Shown here piece by piece: positions 9,645 through 18,496 of a stretch of DNA of 64,000 nucleotides. The DNA comes from JBCCBV01 sp039033855. Its GTDB lineage: Bacteria > Planctomycetota > Phycisphaerae > Phycisphaerales > Phycisphaeraceae. Made by a program: the position numbers and the translations under genes. The notes beneath the pieces are model-generated. The model was not told the origin of the DNA and did not search any database. It saw nothing but the letters and a program-made list of their open reading frames with translations. How positions within the stretch are numbered: the stretch's first letter is position 1; each line of letters opens with the position of its first letter. Location: positions 16,088-80,087 of the forward strand of contig JBCCBV010000017.1 of the NCBI GenBank assembly GCA_039033855.1. Direction: 5' to 3'.

Positions 9645-9650
9645 AGCGTA
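9645..9650 (-). promoter_or_regulatory. Candidate -10 hexamer TACGCT before the lipoprotein gene
   Basis: TACGCT on the minus strand sits 6 nt from ATG 9638 with no ribosome-binding site between, the layout expected for a leaderless transcript. The same hexamer precedes the genes starting at 41150 and 62772. Confidence 0.4.
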
Positions 9651-9688
9651 GCGGGCCAAGTTGCGTTGGTCTTCGTCGGGCTTGGTGG

Positions 9689-10453
9689 TTACGCCGCGGG
9701 TTCGAGCGGGAACCGGCGGAACACGCCGCGGGTCGGGTCGAGCGTCTGGATGCGTTTGGCCAGGCGGTCGGCCAGCTGGCCCAGGTGGCCGACGAAGTAC
9801 CCCGCCAGGCAGGGGTGGCTGGCCAGGCGGTCGATCTCGCGCACCAGCGCTTCGCCCGGCTTGCCTTGCGGGTCAACGGGCACGGCTTGCACCAGCAGGA
9901 TGCCCGCGCGGTCTGCGGCTTCGTAGAGCAGTTCGGGCGCGAAGTGGTCGCGGATCAGGAGCAGCGACTCGCCGGTGGCGGGCAGGATCTGGTTTTCGTC
10001 GACCCGGTCGACCACGACCACGTTCTGCACCTCGCAGATGCGGCCGTTGACCAGCAGTTGCCGTCCGAAGCCGGGGCCGAGCGCCGCGTCGCGACGCACC
10101 GAGGTCAACCCCACGGCCAGCGTGCGCTCATCGGACGCTTGGTCGTGGTCGATCAGGCGGAGTCGGACCGTGTAGAGCGACTGGTCGCCCATGCCCGCGG
10201 GCCACCACCGCTGCGGCTCGACGAGTTCGACGCGCACCGCACCCCGGCCCTGTTCGAGGGGCACGCGGGTAACGGCCTCGTCGTGGAAGCCGTCGTCGCC
10301 GTCAATTTCGATGGCCACGTCTACCGTGCGCCGGCGTGGCGCAGGGCGGTCGGGGGGGGACAACACCACCAAGTGTGCGTCGAGCACGGCCTGGTGATCG
10401 TCGACGTAGCGGACCAGCGGGCGGACAGAATCAAACCGGATCGAAGCCACCAT
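9689..10453 (-). CDS. Truncated glycoside hydrolase family 2-like protein
   Basis: 254 residues from ATG 10453 (GACGAGG about 10 nt upstream); the frame is open to a GTG at 10492. Residues about 15-150 resemble the immunoglobulin-like domain of GH2 enzymes, including the signature RWWPAGMGDQSLYTVRLRL and a following GLTSVRRD strand. Residues about 150-250 resemble the beginning of the GH2 barrel (LLVNGR, LLLIRDHFAPELLYEAADRAGILLV). The N-terminal sugar-binding domain and the catalytic part of the barrel with its acid/base and nucleophile Glu are absent, so no hydrolase activity is expected. It lies between sdhB and the lipoprotein gene, all on the minus strand. Confidence 0.7.
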   Translation of the reverse strand: MVASIRFDSVRPLVRYVDDHQAVLDAHLVVLSPPDRPAPRRRTVDVAIEIDGDDGFHDEAVTRVPLEQGRGAVRVELVEPQRWWPAGMGDQSLYTVRLRLIDHDQASDERTLAVGLTSVRRDAALGPGFGRQLLVNGRICEVQNVVVVDRVDENQILPATGESLLLIRDHFAPELLYEAADRAGILLVQAVPVDPQGKPGEALVREIDRLASHPCLAGYFVGHLGQLADRLAKRIQTLDPTRGVFRRFPLEPAA

Positions 10454-10591
10454 GCGGAGCACCTCGTCCCCGGAGGGGTGGTTGGGTCGCACAGGCCATG
10501 GGTAACTATCGGGAACGACGGGGCGCGGGGCAACACTATTTCGCCGCGCTGGCGCCGAATTCCCGCGCAGGTTTGCAGCCCCCGAGCCGGC

Positions 10592-11380
10592 TTATTTGCC
10601 GGTAAAGAAGGACTTAATCGCGTGCACGGTCACCTGCCGGCCGATTTTGGCGATGGCCTCGGTCAGCGGGATTTCCTTGGGGCAGACCTTGACGCAGTTC
10701 TGGGCGTTGCCGCAGCTGTTGACGCCGTCGGGCCCCATGAGCACGTCCAGGCGCTCGCTCTTGAGCTTCTTGCCGGTGTCGTGCTCGTTGAAGTACAGGG
10801 CCTGGCCGATGGCCTGGGCGCCGATGAAGCTGTTGTCCTTGGTGAACTGCGGGCAGGCCTCCAGGCAGCAGCCGCAGGTCATGCAGCGCGACAGGGCATA
10901 GCGCTCTTCCTGCTCTTCGGGCGACTCTTTGGGCCCGGGCCCCAAGTCGTGCGTCCCGTCGATGGGCACCCAGGCCTTGACCCGGGTCAGGTTGTCGAAC
11001 ATCCGCTGACGGTCGACAAAAAGGTCTCGGATGACCGGGAACTTGGTCATGGGCTCGATGGTGATGACGCCCGAGCTCTTGCTGGGTTCTTCTGCGAGCA
11101 GGTCGGACACCAGGGCCGAGCACGACTGGCGCACCCGGTCGTTGATGACCATGGTGCACGAACCGCAGACCTCTTCCAGGCAGCCCGAGTCCCACACGGG
11201 CGAGGTGGTCTGCCGACCGCCCTTGGTGGTGGGGTGCGCGGCGACCCACTGCAGGACCGAGATGATGTTCTGCACCTCGTTCACGGGGACGTCGAACTCT
11301 TCCCAGTAGCCGGGCTGTTCGGGCCCGTCTTGACGCTTGAGGCGGAGGACGAAGGTGGTGCGGGGCGCGGGTGCGATCAT
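10592..11380 (-). CDS. sdhB: Succinate dehydrogenase iron-sulfur subunit
   Basis: 262 residues. It carries electrons from the flavoprotein subunit to the membrane anchor. The [2Fe-2S] ligands are in SGCLEEVCGSC and the distant RQSC, within an N-terminal ferredoxin domain (about 10-125). The C-terminal domain has RCMTCGCCLEACPQF and a second set, CGNAQNCVKVCPKE, for the [4Fe-4S] and [3Fe-4S] clusters. The sequence type is that of Bacillus/Bacteroidetes-like menaquinone-linked enzymes. It follows sdhA by 44 bp and is last in the order sdhC-sdhA-sdhB; ATG 11380 gives the expected N-terminus. Confidence 0.95.
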   Translation of the reverse strand: MIAPAPRTTFVLRLKRQDGPEQPGYWEEFDVPVNEVQNIISVLQWVAAHPTTKGGRQTTSPVWDSGCLEEVCGSCTMVINDRVRQSCSALVSDLLAEEPSKSSGVITIEPMTKFPVIRDLFVDRQRMFDNLTRVKAWVPIDGTHDLGPGPKESPEEQEERYALSRCMTCGCCLEACPQFTKDNSFIGAQAIGQALYFNEHDTGKKLKSERLDVLMGPDGVNSCGNAQNCVKVCPKEIPLTEAIAKIGRQVTVHAIKSFFTGK

Positions 11381-11424
11381 GGCCGGGGTTCCGGTCTGCG
11401 GTGTCGTTCAGGCGTGGGGTCGGG

Positions 11425-13431
11425 TCAGCTCGCCGCGGCGGGCTCGGGCTTCTTGGTCTGCTTCTTGGCGCCGTAGTCCCGGATGCGGGGCTCGACGATG
11501 GGGGTGGGCACGTCTTCCCAGAGGATCTCGTGCGAGGCGTCGTCGGGGTTGAACTTGGCGATCGTGGACTTGAGGTATTGCGCGTCGTTCCGCTCGGGGA
11601 AGTCTTTGCAGTAGTGGCAGCCGCGCGATTCCTTACGCTCGATGCCGGCCAGGAGCATGGCCTCGCCATAAAGGATCATGTCCCAGAGCACGCGGGCGAA
11701 CGCCAGGTTCTGGTTGGTCCAGTGGCCTGTGTCGCTCAGTTGCAGGTCCTGGTACTGGGCCTTGATCTCGCGGACTTCTTCGAGGGCCTGGGTCATGCCT
11801 TCCATGGTGCGGACCACGGTGCACTGGTCGTTCATGACCTGCCCCAGGCGCTTGTGGAGGTCGTACGGGTTGTGCTGGCCCTTGGAGTGGACCAGCTTGT
11901 TCATCTTGTCGGTTTCGGATTGAACGGCTTGTTCGAAGACCGCCTCGGGCTGCTGGTTGGCGGGGGTTCCGACCGGGTTGCGGGCGTAGTTGGCTACGCC
12001 GAGGCCGCAGAACAGGCCGTCGAAGATGCACGACAGCAGGGCGTTGGCGCCCAGGCGCGTGGCACCGTGGTACTGGTAGTTGACCTCGCCAAAGGCGTAG
12101 AGCCCGGGGATGTTGGTCATCATGTTCCAACGCGAGCCGTGCACCATGCCCATGTGTTTTTCTTTGGACGGGTCTTTCTTGACGGTGGCGTCGCGCTCGG
12201 CGGCGACGTCGGTCAGGAACTCCGGCCGTGGCTCTACGTCGGTGTCATAGACGGTGTAGAGGCCGCCCATGGAGTAGTGGACCGCGGGGAAGATCTTCAT
12301 GGGGATCTCGCGCGGGTCGTCGCCGGTGAACTTCTCGTAGATCTCGAGGATCGCTGCGAGCTTGTTCTTGGTGTCCATCGGCAGGTGGGTGATATCGAGG
12401 TACGCCATGCGTCCGCCGCCGACGCCGAAGCCTTGGAGGCAGGCGTCGAAGATCTCGCGCGTCGCGACGTCGCGCGATACCAGGTTGCCGTGGCGCGGCG
12501 TTGGGCCGTAGTTGGCGTACTTCTCTTCGAGGATGTACCAGCGTTCTTCCTCGGGGATGTCGTTGGGGTGTCGGTCGGCGTCGGGGTGGGGGGCCCAGTT
12601 GCCGTCGGCGTCTTTGATGCCGGGCACCCAGACGCGTCCACCTTCGCCGCGGGCGGATTCGGACATCAGCCGGCACTTGTCTTCGCCGGGGATGGCGGTG
12701 GGGTGGACCTGCACCATCTCGGGGTTGCCCAGCCAGGCACCGGCCTGGTAGCAGCGGGCGGCGGCCCCGCCGGTGCAGATGACCGACATGGTGCTCTTGC
12801 CGAACAGCAGGCCGTTGCCGCCGGTGGCGACGACCACGGCGTCGGCGCGAAACGCCTTGATCTCCATGGTCCGCATGTCCTGCGCCACGATGCCCTTGCA
12901 GGCGCCGTCGGCGTCGACGATCGGCCAGAGGAACTCCCAAAACTCGTGCTTGGCGACCAGGCCTTCGGCCTCAAACCGGCGGGTTTGTTCGTCGAGCCCG
13001 TAGAGGAGCTGCTGTCCGGTGGAGGCGCCGGCGAAGTGCGTGCGCTTGTGCACCGACCCGCCGAAGTAGCGGCGGTCGAGGAATCCCTCGGTCGTGCGGT
13101 TAAACGGCACGCCCATGCGGTCGAGCAGGTCGATGATCCGCGGCGCCCAGTGGGCCATCTCGTAGACGGGCGGCTGGTGGTTGAGGAAGTCGCCGCCGTA
13201 GAGCGTTTCGTCGAAGTGGTTGTATTCCGAAAACCCCTCTTGCTTGACCGGCGGGGTTGCCGCGTTGATGCCGCCCTGGGCGCAAACCGAGTGCGAACGC
13301 TTGACCGGGACCATGGAAAACAGATCGACCGGCAGGCCGGCTTCGGCCACGCGGACCGACGCGGCCAACCCCGCCAAACCGCCGCCAACCACAATCACCC
13401 GGGGCTGAGTTCCGTTTGCTGCGCCGACCAT
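11425..13431 (-). CDS. sdhA: Succinate dehydrogenase flavoprotein subunit
   Basis: 668 residues, the normal size for SdhA of the b558 type. An FAD Rossmann motif opens the protein (VIVVGGGLAGLAAS, residues 12-25). RSHSVCAQGGINAA places the covalent-FAD His at residue 47. The central succinate-binding and capping regions are present, and the C-terminal helical domain ends in a Lys/Pro/Ala-rich tail. It oxidises succinate to fumarate at the cytosolic face of the membrane. ATG 13431 follows sdhC by 120 bp, a gap holding a candidate internal promoter. Confidence 0.96.
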   Translation of the reverse strand: MVGAANGTQPRVIVVGGGLAGLAASVRVAEAGLPVDLFSMVPVKRSHSVCAQGGINAATPPVKQEGFSEYNHFDETLYGGDFLNHQPPVYEMAHWAPRIIDLLDRMGVPFNRTTEGFLDRRYFGGSVHKRTHFAGASTGQQLLYGLDEQTRRFEAEGLVAKHEFWEFLWPIVDADGACKGIVAQDMRTMEIKAFRADAVVVATGGNGLLFGKSTMSVICTGGAAARCYQAGAWLGNPEMVQVHPTAIPGEDKCRLMSESARGEGGRVWVPGIKDADGNWAPHPDADRHPNDIPEEERWYILEEKYANYGPTPRHGNLVSRDVATREIFDACLQGFGVGGGRMAYLDITHLPMDTKNKLAAILEIYEKFTGDDPREIPMKIFPAVHYSMGGLYTVYDTDVEPRPEFLTDVAAERDATVKKDPSKEKHMGMVHGSRWNMMTNIPGLYAFGEVNYQYHGATRLGANALLSCIFDGLFCGLGVANYARNPVGTPANQQPEAVFEQAVQSETDKMNKLVHSKGQHNPYDLHKRLGQVMNDQCTVVRTMEGMTQALEEVREIKAQYQDLQLSDTGHWTNQNLAFARVLWDMILYGEAMLLAGIERKESRGCHYCKDFPERNDAQYLKSTIAKFNPDDASHEILWEDVPTPIVEPRIRDYGAKKQTKKPEPAAAS

Positions 13432-13488
13432 GTGGATTCGCTTTCTGCTGCGGGGAGACGGTGGATCGTCAGGGGGCCTGTTTGGACC

Positions 13489-13516
13489 ATATTAGACGCG
13501 CTGCACGGCCTGTCTA
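13489..13516 (-). promoter_or_regulatory. Candidate internal promoter for sdhA-sdhB
   Basis: On the minus strand TAGACA (13516-13511), a 16-nt spacer and TAATAT (13494-13489) lie in the 120 bp gap between sdhC and sdhA. The implied leader is about 50 nt. This could let sdhA-sdhB be expressed apart from sdhC. Confidence 0.4.
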
Positions 13517-13551
13517 GGTCATACGCAGGGCATTCACGCGGTTGCCCGTGG

Positions 13552-14367
13552 CTACTTGCCGGCCTCGAGGTTGAGGTAAGTCCGGATCTGACCCGGCAGT
13601 TCGTCGGACACGTCGTAGGTCAGGGCGCCCACGACCGACGCCACGGTGAAGATCGCCAGCACCACGCCCATGCCCAGGCAGACCAGGCCCCACCGCTGCA
13701 TGGCCTTTTCGGTGGTGGTCAGGCCCCAGGTGATGGCCGCGGTCCACAGCCCGTTAGACCAGTGGTAGACGACCGCCAAGGCGCCCACCAGATAAAAGGC
13801 CGCGACGGCCCAGCTGGTTTGCAGCGAGATCGCCGTGGTGGCGTGGGCCAGGGGCACGCTCTCTTCGCCGAAGGCTTTCAAGGCGTTGGGGCCTTCGGCG
13901 CGCCCGATGAACGGGAACTCCATCACGCCGAACGTCCACCCCCACCGCAGCGTGGCCACGTGGAAGAAGATGAACACCAGCGCCAGCCACGCCGACCAGC
14001 GCTGGAGCGTGTAGCGGATGTTCCCGCCGAACTGGTAACTGAAGCTGTTGGTCTTGCCTGAGAACAGATAGATCGTGCCGAGGGCCGCGTGGAAGGCGAT
14101 CGGCAGCCAAAGTCCAAAGACTTCGAGAAAGATCAACGCCGGCAGCGCGTGGATGAAATCCACTTCTTCCTGAAAGTAGTGGGGGTCGCCCAGCAGCTCG
14201 GCCAGGGCCATCTGCATGTTGGTGAACAGGTGAAAGATCACGAACACGCCCACGGGCATGATGCCGGTCAGCGAGTGCAGCCGTCGGAGCAGGAAGTGGT
14301 TCTTGCGGTACAGGGCCAGCGGATCGAGGCCGTGTTGATCGGGCGTGGCGGAAGCGGCGGTCGACAA
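13552..14367 (-). CDS. sdhC: Succinate dehydrogenase cytochrome b558 membrane subunit
   Basis: 271 residues with five hydrophobic segments (around GIMPVGVFVIFHLF, PALIFLEVFGLWLPIAFHAA, WSAWLALVFIFFHVATL, TSWAVAAFYLVGALAVVYHW and GLVCLGMGVVLAIFTVASVV). Each of the first four carries a His suited to haem ligation, as expected for a single-polypeptide dihaem anchor that reduces menaquinone. No separate sdhD is present or needed. Start TTG 14367 has GGAG upstream; the gene begins 23 bp after DUF1844, so the order is DUF1844-sdhC-sdhA-sdhB. Confidence 0.93.
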   Translation of the reverse strand: MSTAASATPDQHGLDPLALYRKNHFLLRRLHSLTGIMPVGVFVIFHLFTNMQMALAELLGDPHYFQEEVDFIHALPALIFLEVFGLWLPIAFHAALGTIYLFSGKTNSFSYQFGGNIRYTLQRWSAWLALVFIFFHVATLRWGWTFGVMEFPFIGRAEGPNALKAFGEESVPLAHATTAISLQTSWAVAAFYLVGALAVVYHWSNGLWTAAITWGLTTTEKAMQRWGLVCLGMGVVLAIFTVASVVGALTYDVSDELPGQIRTYLNLEAGK

Positions 14368-14390
14368 GGGGGGCTCCGGTCCGGGGCGGC

Positions 14391-14840
14391 TCAGCGTGCA
14401 GAGGGGCGCGAGGCCTGGCTGAGCTGGACGTATCGGGATCGCAGTTCGTACAGCGCGGCGCCGAGCAGGTCGCGCTCGGCGTCTTCGAGGTTGTTCTGGG
14501 TCTTCGCTTCGAGCACGCTCAGCGTGTCGATGTGGTGGCGGGCGAGGTCGAGGTCGAGCATCGGCTCGCCGGTGCGGGGGTCGGCCATGCCGCCCATGGC
14601 CATGATCGACTGCGTCGCCAGCGTGCTGACGAGGGTTTCGAACGTGGCCGGGGGAATCGCGCCTTGGGCACGGCCGGCGTCGGCGCCCGCAGCGGGACCG
14701 GGTCCGGCGGTTTCTTCTGCGGCGGCCGGCGCGGCCGGGGGCGGCTTATCGACGCCGGACAAACGCTGTTTTTCAGCGCGGGCTTGCGCTTTCCAGTCGT
14801 CGTCGATTTGGATGGAAGGCGGCGTGGGGTCGTCGGGCAT
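14391..14840 (-). CDS. DUF1844 protein
   Basis: 149 residues. The first half is Ala/Pro-rich and probably disordered. The second (about 65-140) is the DUF1844 pattern: TFETLVSTLATQSIMAMGG, then LDLARHHIDTLSVLEAKTQNNL, then a Leu-rich helix. The molecular role of the family is unknown. It is the first gene of the group leading into sdhC, behind a good -10 element (TATACT). ATG 14840 gives a leader of about 36 nt. Confidence 0.88.
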   Translation of the reverse strand: MPDDPTPPSIQIDDDWKAQARAEKQRLSGVDKPPPAAPAAAEETAGPGPAAGADAGRAQGAIPPATFETLVSTLATQSIMAMGGMADPRTGEPMLDLDLARHHIDTLSVLEAKTQNNLEDAERDLLGAALYELRSRYVQLSQASRPSAR

Positions 14841-14882
14841 CGAGGTCTTTCCCGGGGCCGGGCTCGGCCGGCATGAGCGGTG

Positions 14883-14910
14883 AGTATAGCCGGCGAAAGG
14901 GCTTGTTCAG
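14883..14910 (-). promoter_or_regulatory. Candidate promoter of the DUF1844-sdhCAB group
   Basis: Minus-strand TATACT (14888-14883, five of six consensus matches) with a weak CTGAAC (14910-14905) 16 nt upstream. It lies in the 112 bp gap after rseP, so it should head the sdh transcript. Confidence 0.5.
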
Positions 14911-14952
14911 GCCTACGGCACGGTTACGCCGTGAGTGCGACTGGGTCTCAGG

Positions 14953-17196
14953 TCAGCCGAACATGTCGCGGATGTCGTTCCAGAGCCGGGGCACGTCGTA
15001 GAACGTTGTGGCCAGGAACACAAAGCCGATCAGCGCCAGCCCCACGACGAGCGCCGCGGTCTGCAGCGCCGCGGGCGCCGGGGCGCCGCGGACCTTTTCG
15101 ATGGCCAGGAAGATCATGTGCCCGCCGTCCACCACGGGGATGGGCAGGAAGTTGATGACCGCCAGGTTCACCGAGATCAGCCCAAAGAAGAACAGCGTCC
15201 AGGGCAGGCCGCGCTGGGTCACCTTGACGCCTTCATTCACGATGCCCACCGGCCCGCGCAGGTGCTGGACCTTCACCGTGCCCTGCCAGAGGCGCGCGAT
15301 CATCAGGTAGACCTGTTGGATCGACTCCTTGGTTTTGGTCAGGCCGATGGCCATGGCGCCGAGCGGGTTCTGGGCGCGGATGATGGTGGTGTCGGGCTTG
15401 AACCCCGCGCCGACCGCATCGCCCGGCCAGGCCCAACGCGCCGCGGCGATCTGGTTGCGCACGGCCTGGTCGGCCAGCGAAACAAAGACGGACTCGGTTG
15501 GCTGGCCGGCGCGGTTGACCTCGAAGGTGAGTTCGAGGGTTTGTTCGCCCCGGGCGCCGGCGTCCATGATGCGGGCCTGGATGTCGGACCAGTTGGCGAC
15601 GGGCTTGCCGTCGACCGCGACCAGCTTCGACCCGCCGGGCGGGGCCGGGCCCTCGGCGGCGCGGGCCACGATGGAGTCGTCGAGCACGCGGGCGATGCGG
15701 GGTGCGTCGAGCGCCGGTTCGATCGCGATGCCCACCTTGCCGTCGTCGGTTTGCACTGGCGTTAGGGCCACGCGCTGCCCGTTTCGCCAGACCTCGAGGG
15801 TCACCGGGTTGTCGCCGGCCCGAGACAGCGCGCCGGCCAGTTCGGTCAGGTTGGTGGGCCAGTCGATGTCGTCCACGCGTGCGATCAGGTCGCCCTCTTG
15901 CATTCCGGCCGACTGGGCCGGGCCGTCGAACACGCCCGCCACGCGCAGCGGCGTGGTCAGACCGAGCAGGTTGTTGGGGCCTTCGACCGCGGGAATCATC
16001 CCCGGCCGGGGTTGCACGGCAAAGACCGCCGGCGGTTGGCCCTCGGAACCGGTGAAGACCAGTTCGACCGGTTGCCCGCCAGACGTGTTCAGGGCTTGCT
16101 GAACCTCGGACCAGGAAGCGACTTCCGCGTCGCCGACTTGGGTCAGGACCATATCGACGGCCAGGCCGTGCGCTTTGCCCAGCCCGGTCTCAGGCGAAAC
16201 GCCGGCAACGATGAGCGACCGCGGCGGCTCGATGCCGGCCGAGAGCAGCTCGTCGGCGCCCTCGGGCTTGGGCGTGAGGAGGTAGGTCAGCGGCGCAGGT
16301 TCTCCGGCACGATCGATCTCGAGCGTGATCTGATCGCCCGCTCGGGCCAGGGCCGTGGCCAGGCGGACTTGGGTCCAGTCGGTCGCGGGCTGCCCATCGA
16401 CCGACAGCACCTTGTCGCCGGTCTGAAGCCCGAGGCGGTCGAGATCGCCCTCATGCCCTTGGGCAAAGGTGGTGGCGGCCGCCGACCCCGACGCCACCCC
16501 GCCGACGCTGGGCGAGGGGAACGGCACGCCAATCGCGAACGCCACCACGAACAGCAGGATGCCGACAATCAGGTTGACCACCACGCCGGCCGAGATCACC
16601 AGCGACCGCGCGCCCACCGACTTGCTGTTGAACGCTTGCGGGTCGTCGGACCGGGCGCTCGGGTCCAGGTCCTCTTGACCGAGCATCTTCACGTAACCGC
16701 CCAGCGGCATCCAGTTCAGGCGGTACTCGGTCTGGCCCAGGCCGAGCGCCGTTTCGGCTTCGACCAGGTCCGCGCTGCGGAGCGCTAATGGCGCATCGGG
16801 GTCGATCTTGGTTTTGGGTTTGGACTTGGCCTCGGTCTTCGCGTCCGCCTTCGCCTGGGTCGCCGAGTCGGTCGCAGAGTCGGTCGTCGAATCGCTCGCG
16901 GCGTCAGACCCGTCTGAGTTGTTCGGTTCCTTGGCAGGGGGTTCGATCGACGGCGCCGCTTTGTTGTGCTCGGTCAGCCACTTGGAGACCCGCTGGCGGT
17001 AGACGCCTTCGGTTGAGCCGACGCGCAGGCCTACCCCCTTGCGGTAGCTGCAGAGCGCCCGGCCGAAGCCGACTGCGAACTGCGGGCAGCGGATGCCTAC
17101 CTTCTTGGCCACCAAAAAGTGGCCGAGCTCGTGGACCACGATGAGCAGGCCGAAGCCGGCGACAACGATCAAGATTTCGGGCAGGCGTTCGAGCAT
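14953..17196 (-). CDS. rseP: RseP-family site-2 intramembrane zinc metalloprotease with four PDZ-like repeats
   Basis: 747 residues, much longer than typical RseP (about 450). The first membrane helix holds the zinc motif HELGH (residues 21-25). The other metal-ligand motif, in NFLPIPVVDGGHMIF, is near residue 685 with the last helices. Residues about 85-140 form a Ser/Asp/Thr/Lys-rich low-complexity insert. Between lie four PDZ-like segments, near 238-300, 331-380, 418-474 and 503-552, where one or two are usual. It would cleave membrane-spanning anti-sigma factors or other single-pass proteins. It starts 7 bp after dxr, the classical dxr-rseP pair. Confidence 0.92.
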   Translation of the reverse strand: MLERLPEILIVVAGFGLLIVVHELGHFLVAKKVGIRCPQFAVGFGRALCSYRKGVGLRVGSTEGVYRQRVSKWLTEHNKAAPSIEPPAKEPNNSDGSDAASDSTTDSATDSATQAKADAKTEAKSKPKTKIDPDAPLALRSADLVEAETALGLGQTEYRLNWMPLGGYVKMLGQEDLDPSARSDDPQAFNSKSVGARSLVISAGVVVNLIVGILLFVVAFAIGVPFPSPSVGGVASGSAAATTFAQGHEGDLDRLGLQTGDKVLSVDGQPATDWTQVRLATALARAGDQITLEIDRAGEPAPLTYLLTPKPEGADELLSAGIEPPRSLIVAGVSPETGLGKAHGLAVDMVLTQVGDAEVASWSEVQQALNTSGGQPVELVFTGSEGQPPAVFAVQPRPGMIPAVEGPNNLLGLTTPLRVAGVFDGPAQSAGMQEGDLIARVDDIDWPTNLTELAGALSRAGDNPVTLEVWRNGQRVALTPVQTDDGKVGIAIEPALDAPRIARVLDDSIVARAAEGPAPPGGSKLVAVDGKPVANWSDIQARIMDAGARGEQTLELTFEVNRAGQPTESVFVSLADQAVRNQIAAARWAWPGDAVGAGFKPDTTIIRAQNPLGAMAIGLTKTKESIQQVYLMIARLWQGTVKVQHLRGPVGIVNEGVKVTQRGLPWTLFFFGLISVNLAVINFLPIPVVDGGHMIFLAIEKVRGAPAPAALQTAALVVGLALIGFVFLATTFYDVPRLWNDIRDMFG

Positions 17197-17203
17197 GCGT
17201 GGA

Positions 17204-18496
17204 TCAGCCTAGGCGGGCGGGGGAAGCGGCGGGGGTCTCGTTCGGGGCGCCCGAAACGGGGGCAACAAGCCGGGTCAACTCGGTTTCGACGTACCGCCGG
17301 GCCAGGCGGTCGGCTTCGAGCACGTCGTCCAAGGTCTCTATCGGGCGGGGGGGCAGCGCATCCATCGCCGATTCGATCAGCCGGACGATCTTGCCCAGGC
17401 GGATGCGCCGTTGGAGGAACGCGTGCACCGCGGCCTCGTTGGCGGCGTTGAGCACGGCGCCGGCGCTGCCGCCGCCTTCGATGGCTCGGCGGGCCAGGTT
17501 CAGCCCGGGGAAGCGGTGGTGGTCCGGCCCTTCAAAGGTCAGTGCGGGCGTGGCTGCCCAATCCAGCGGCTGGGCGCAGCTCGGCGGGCGGTCGGGGTGG
17601 CACAGCGCCGCGTGGATTGGGCCCTTCATGTCCGGCGCCGCAAGCTGGGCCACGGTGGCGCCGTCGAGGAACTCGACCATCGCGTGCACCACCGACTGCG
17701 GGTGCACCAGCACCGCCAACTGCCCGGCCGACAGCCCGAACAGGTGATGGGCCTCGACTACTTCGAGCGTCTTGTTGACCATTGTGGCCGAGTCGACCGT
17801 GATCTTCGGGCCCATGCTCCAAGTCGGATGGACGAGCGCCTGCTCGGGCGTGGCGTTTTGGATGACCTCGGCCGAGGCGGTGCGGAACGGGCCGCCCGAG
17901 GCGGTCAGGATTACCCGGCGGACCCGGTGGGCGGGCTCGCCCCGCAAGCACTGGGCGACCGCGGCGTGTTCGGAATCCACCGGCAGCAGCGTGGCGTCGG
18001 CCCGGCGTGCGGCGGGCATCACGATGGAGCCTGCCGCAACTAGCGCTTCTTTGTTGGCCAGCGCCACCGTCCGCCCGAGTTGGATCGCCTCGAAGGTCGA
18101 GCGTAACCCCGAGACCCCGACAATCGCGGCGATCACCGTGTCGGCCTCGACCTCGCGCACCAGTTCGGAGGCGGCGTCGGGGCCGCTGCGTAAACGGGCG
18201 CCGGGGAGCCGGCGTCGCAGGTCGGCCGCGGCGTCCGGGTCGGCCAAGGCGACGTCGTTGCAGCAGAAACGCTCGGCCTGATCGGCCAAGACCTTGGAAG
18301 AACGGTCGGCGGCGAGCCCGACCACCTCAATCTTCCGGGTCTGGGTCCGCCGAAGGTGTTCGATGACCGCCAGCGTACTTTCGCCGATCGATCCGGTTGA
18401 ACCGAGAACGATAACGCGGTTGACCTTACGGTCGGCCGGAGCTTTAACCGGAGAGTTGGCCGGGGGATTGTCCACAGGATTGCCCGGGCCGGTCAT
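17204..18496 (-). CDS. dxr: 1-deoxy-D-xylulose 5-phosphate reductoisomerase
   Basis: 430 residues. It commits DXP to the MEP isoprenoid pathway using NADPH. The NADPH-binding motif VLGSTGSIGEST begins near residue 30 after a Pro/Ala-rich extension. ALANKEALV and VDSEHAAVAQCL are the conserved active-site segments, and the C-terminal alpha-helical domain is complete. The ATG at 18496 overlaps the stop of the upstream ribonuclease gene (ATGA), which implies coupled translation. rseP follows 7 bp later. Confidence 0.95.
   Translation of the reverse strand: MTGPGNPVDNPPANSPVKAPADRKVNRVIVLGSTGSIGESTLAVIEHLRRTQTRKIEVVGLAADRSSKVLADQAERFCCNDVALADPDAAADLRRRLPGARLRSGPDAASELVREVEADTVIAAIVGVSGLRSTFEAIQLGRTVALANKEALVAAGSIVMPAARRADATLLPVDSEHAAVAQCLRGEPAHRVRRVILTASGGPFRTASAEVIQNATPEQALVHPTWSMGPKITVDSATMVNKTLEVVEAHHLFGLSAGQLAVLVHPQSVVHAMVEFLDGATVAQLAAPDMKGPIHAALCHPDRPPSCAQPLDWAATPALTFEGPDHHRFPGLNLARRAIEGGGSAGAVLNAANEAAVHAFLQRRIRLGKIVRLIESAMDALPPRPIETLDDVLEADRLARRYVETELTRLVAPVSGAPNETPAASPARLG

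Noticed and set aside
11371..14061. 896-codon plus-strand ORF antisense to the sdh genes
   Set aside because: Val/Gly/Asp-rich shadow of sdhA and sdhC; the minus-strand proteins are certain.
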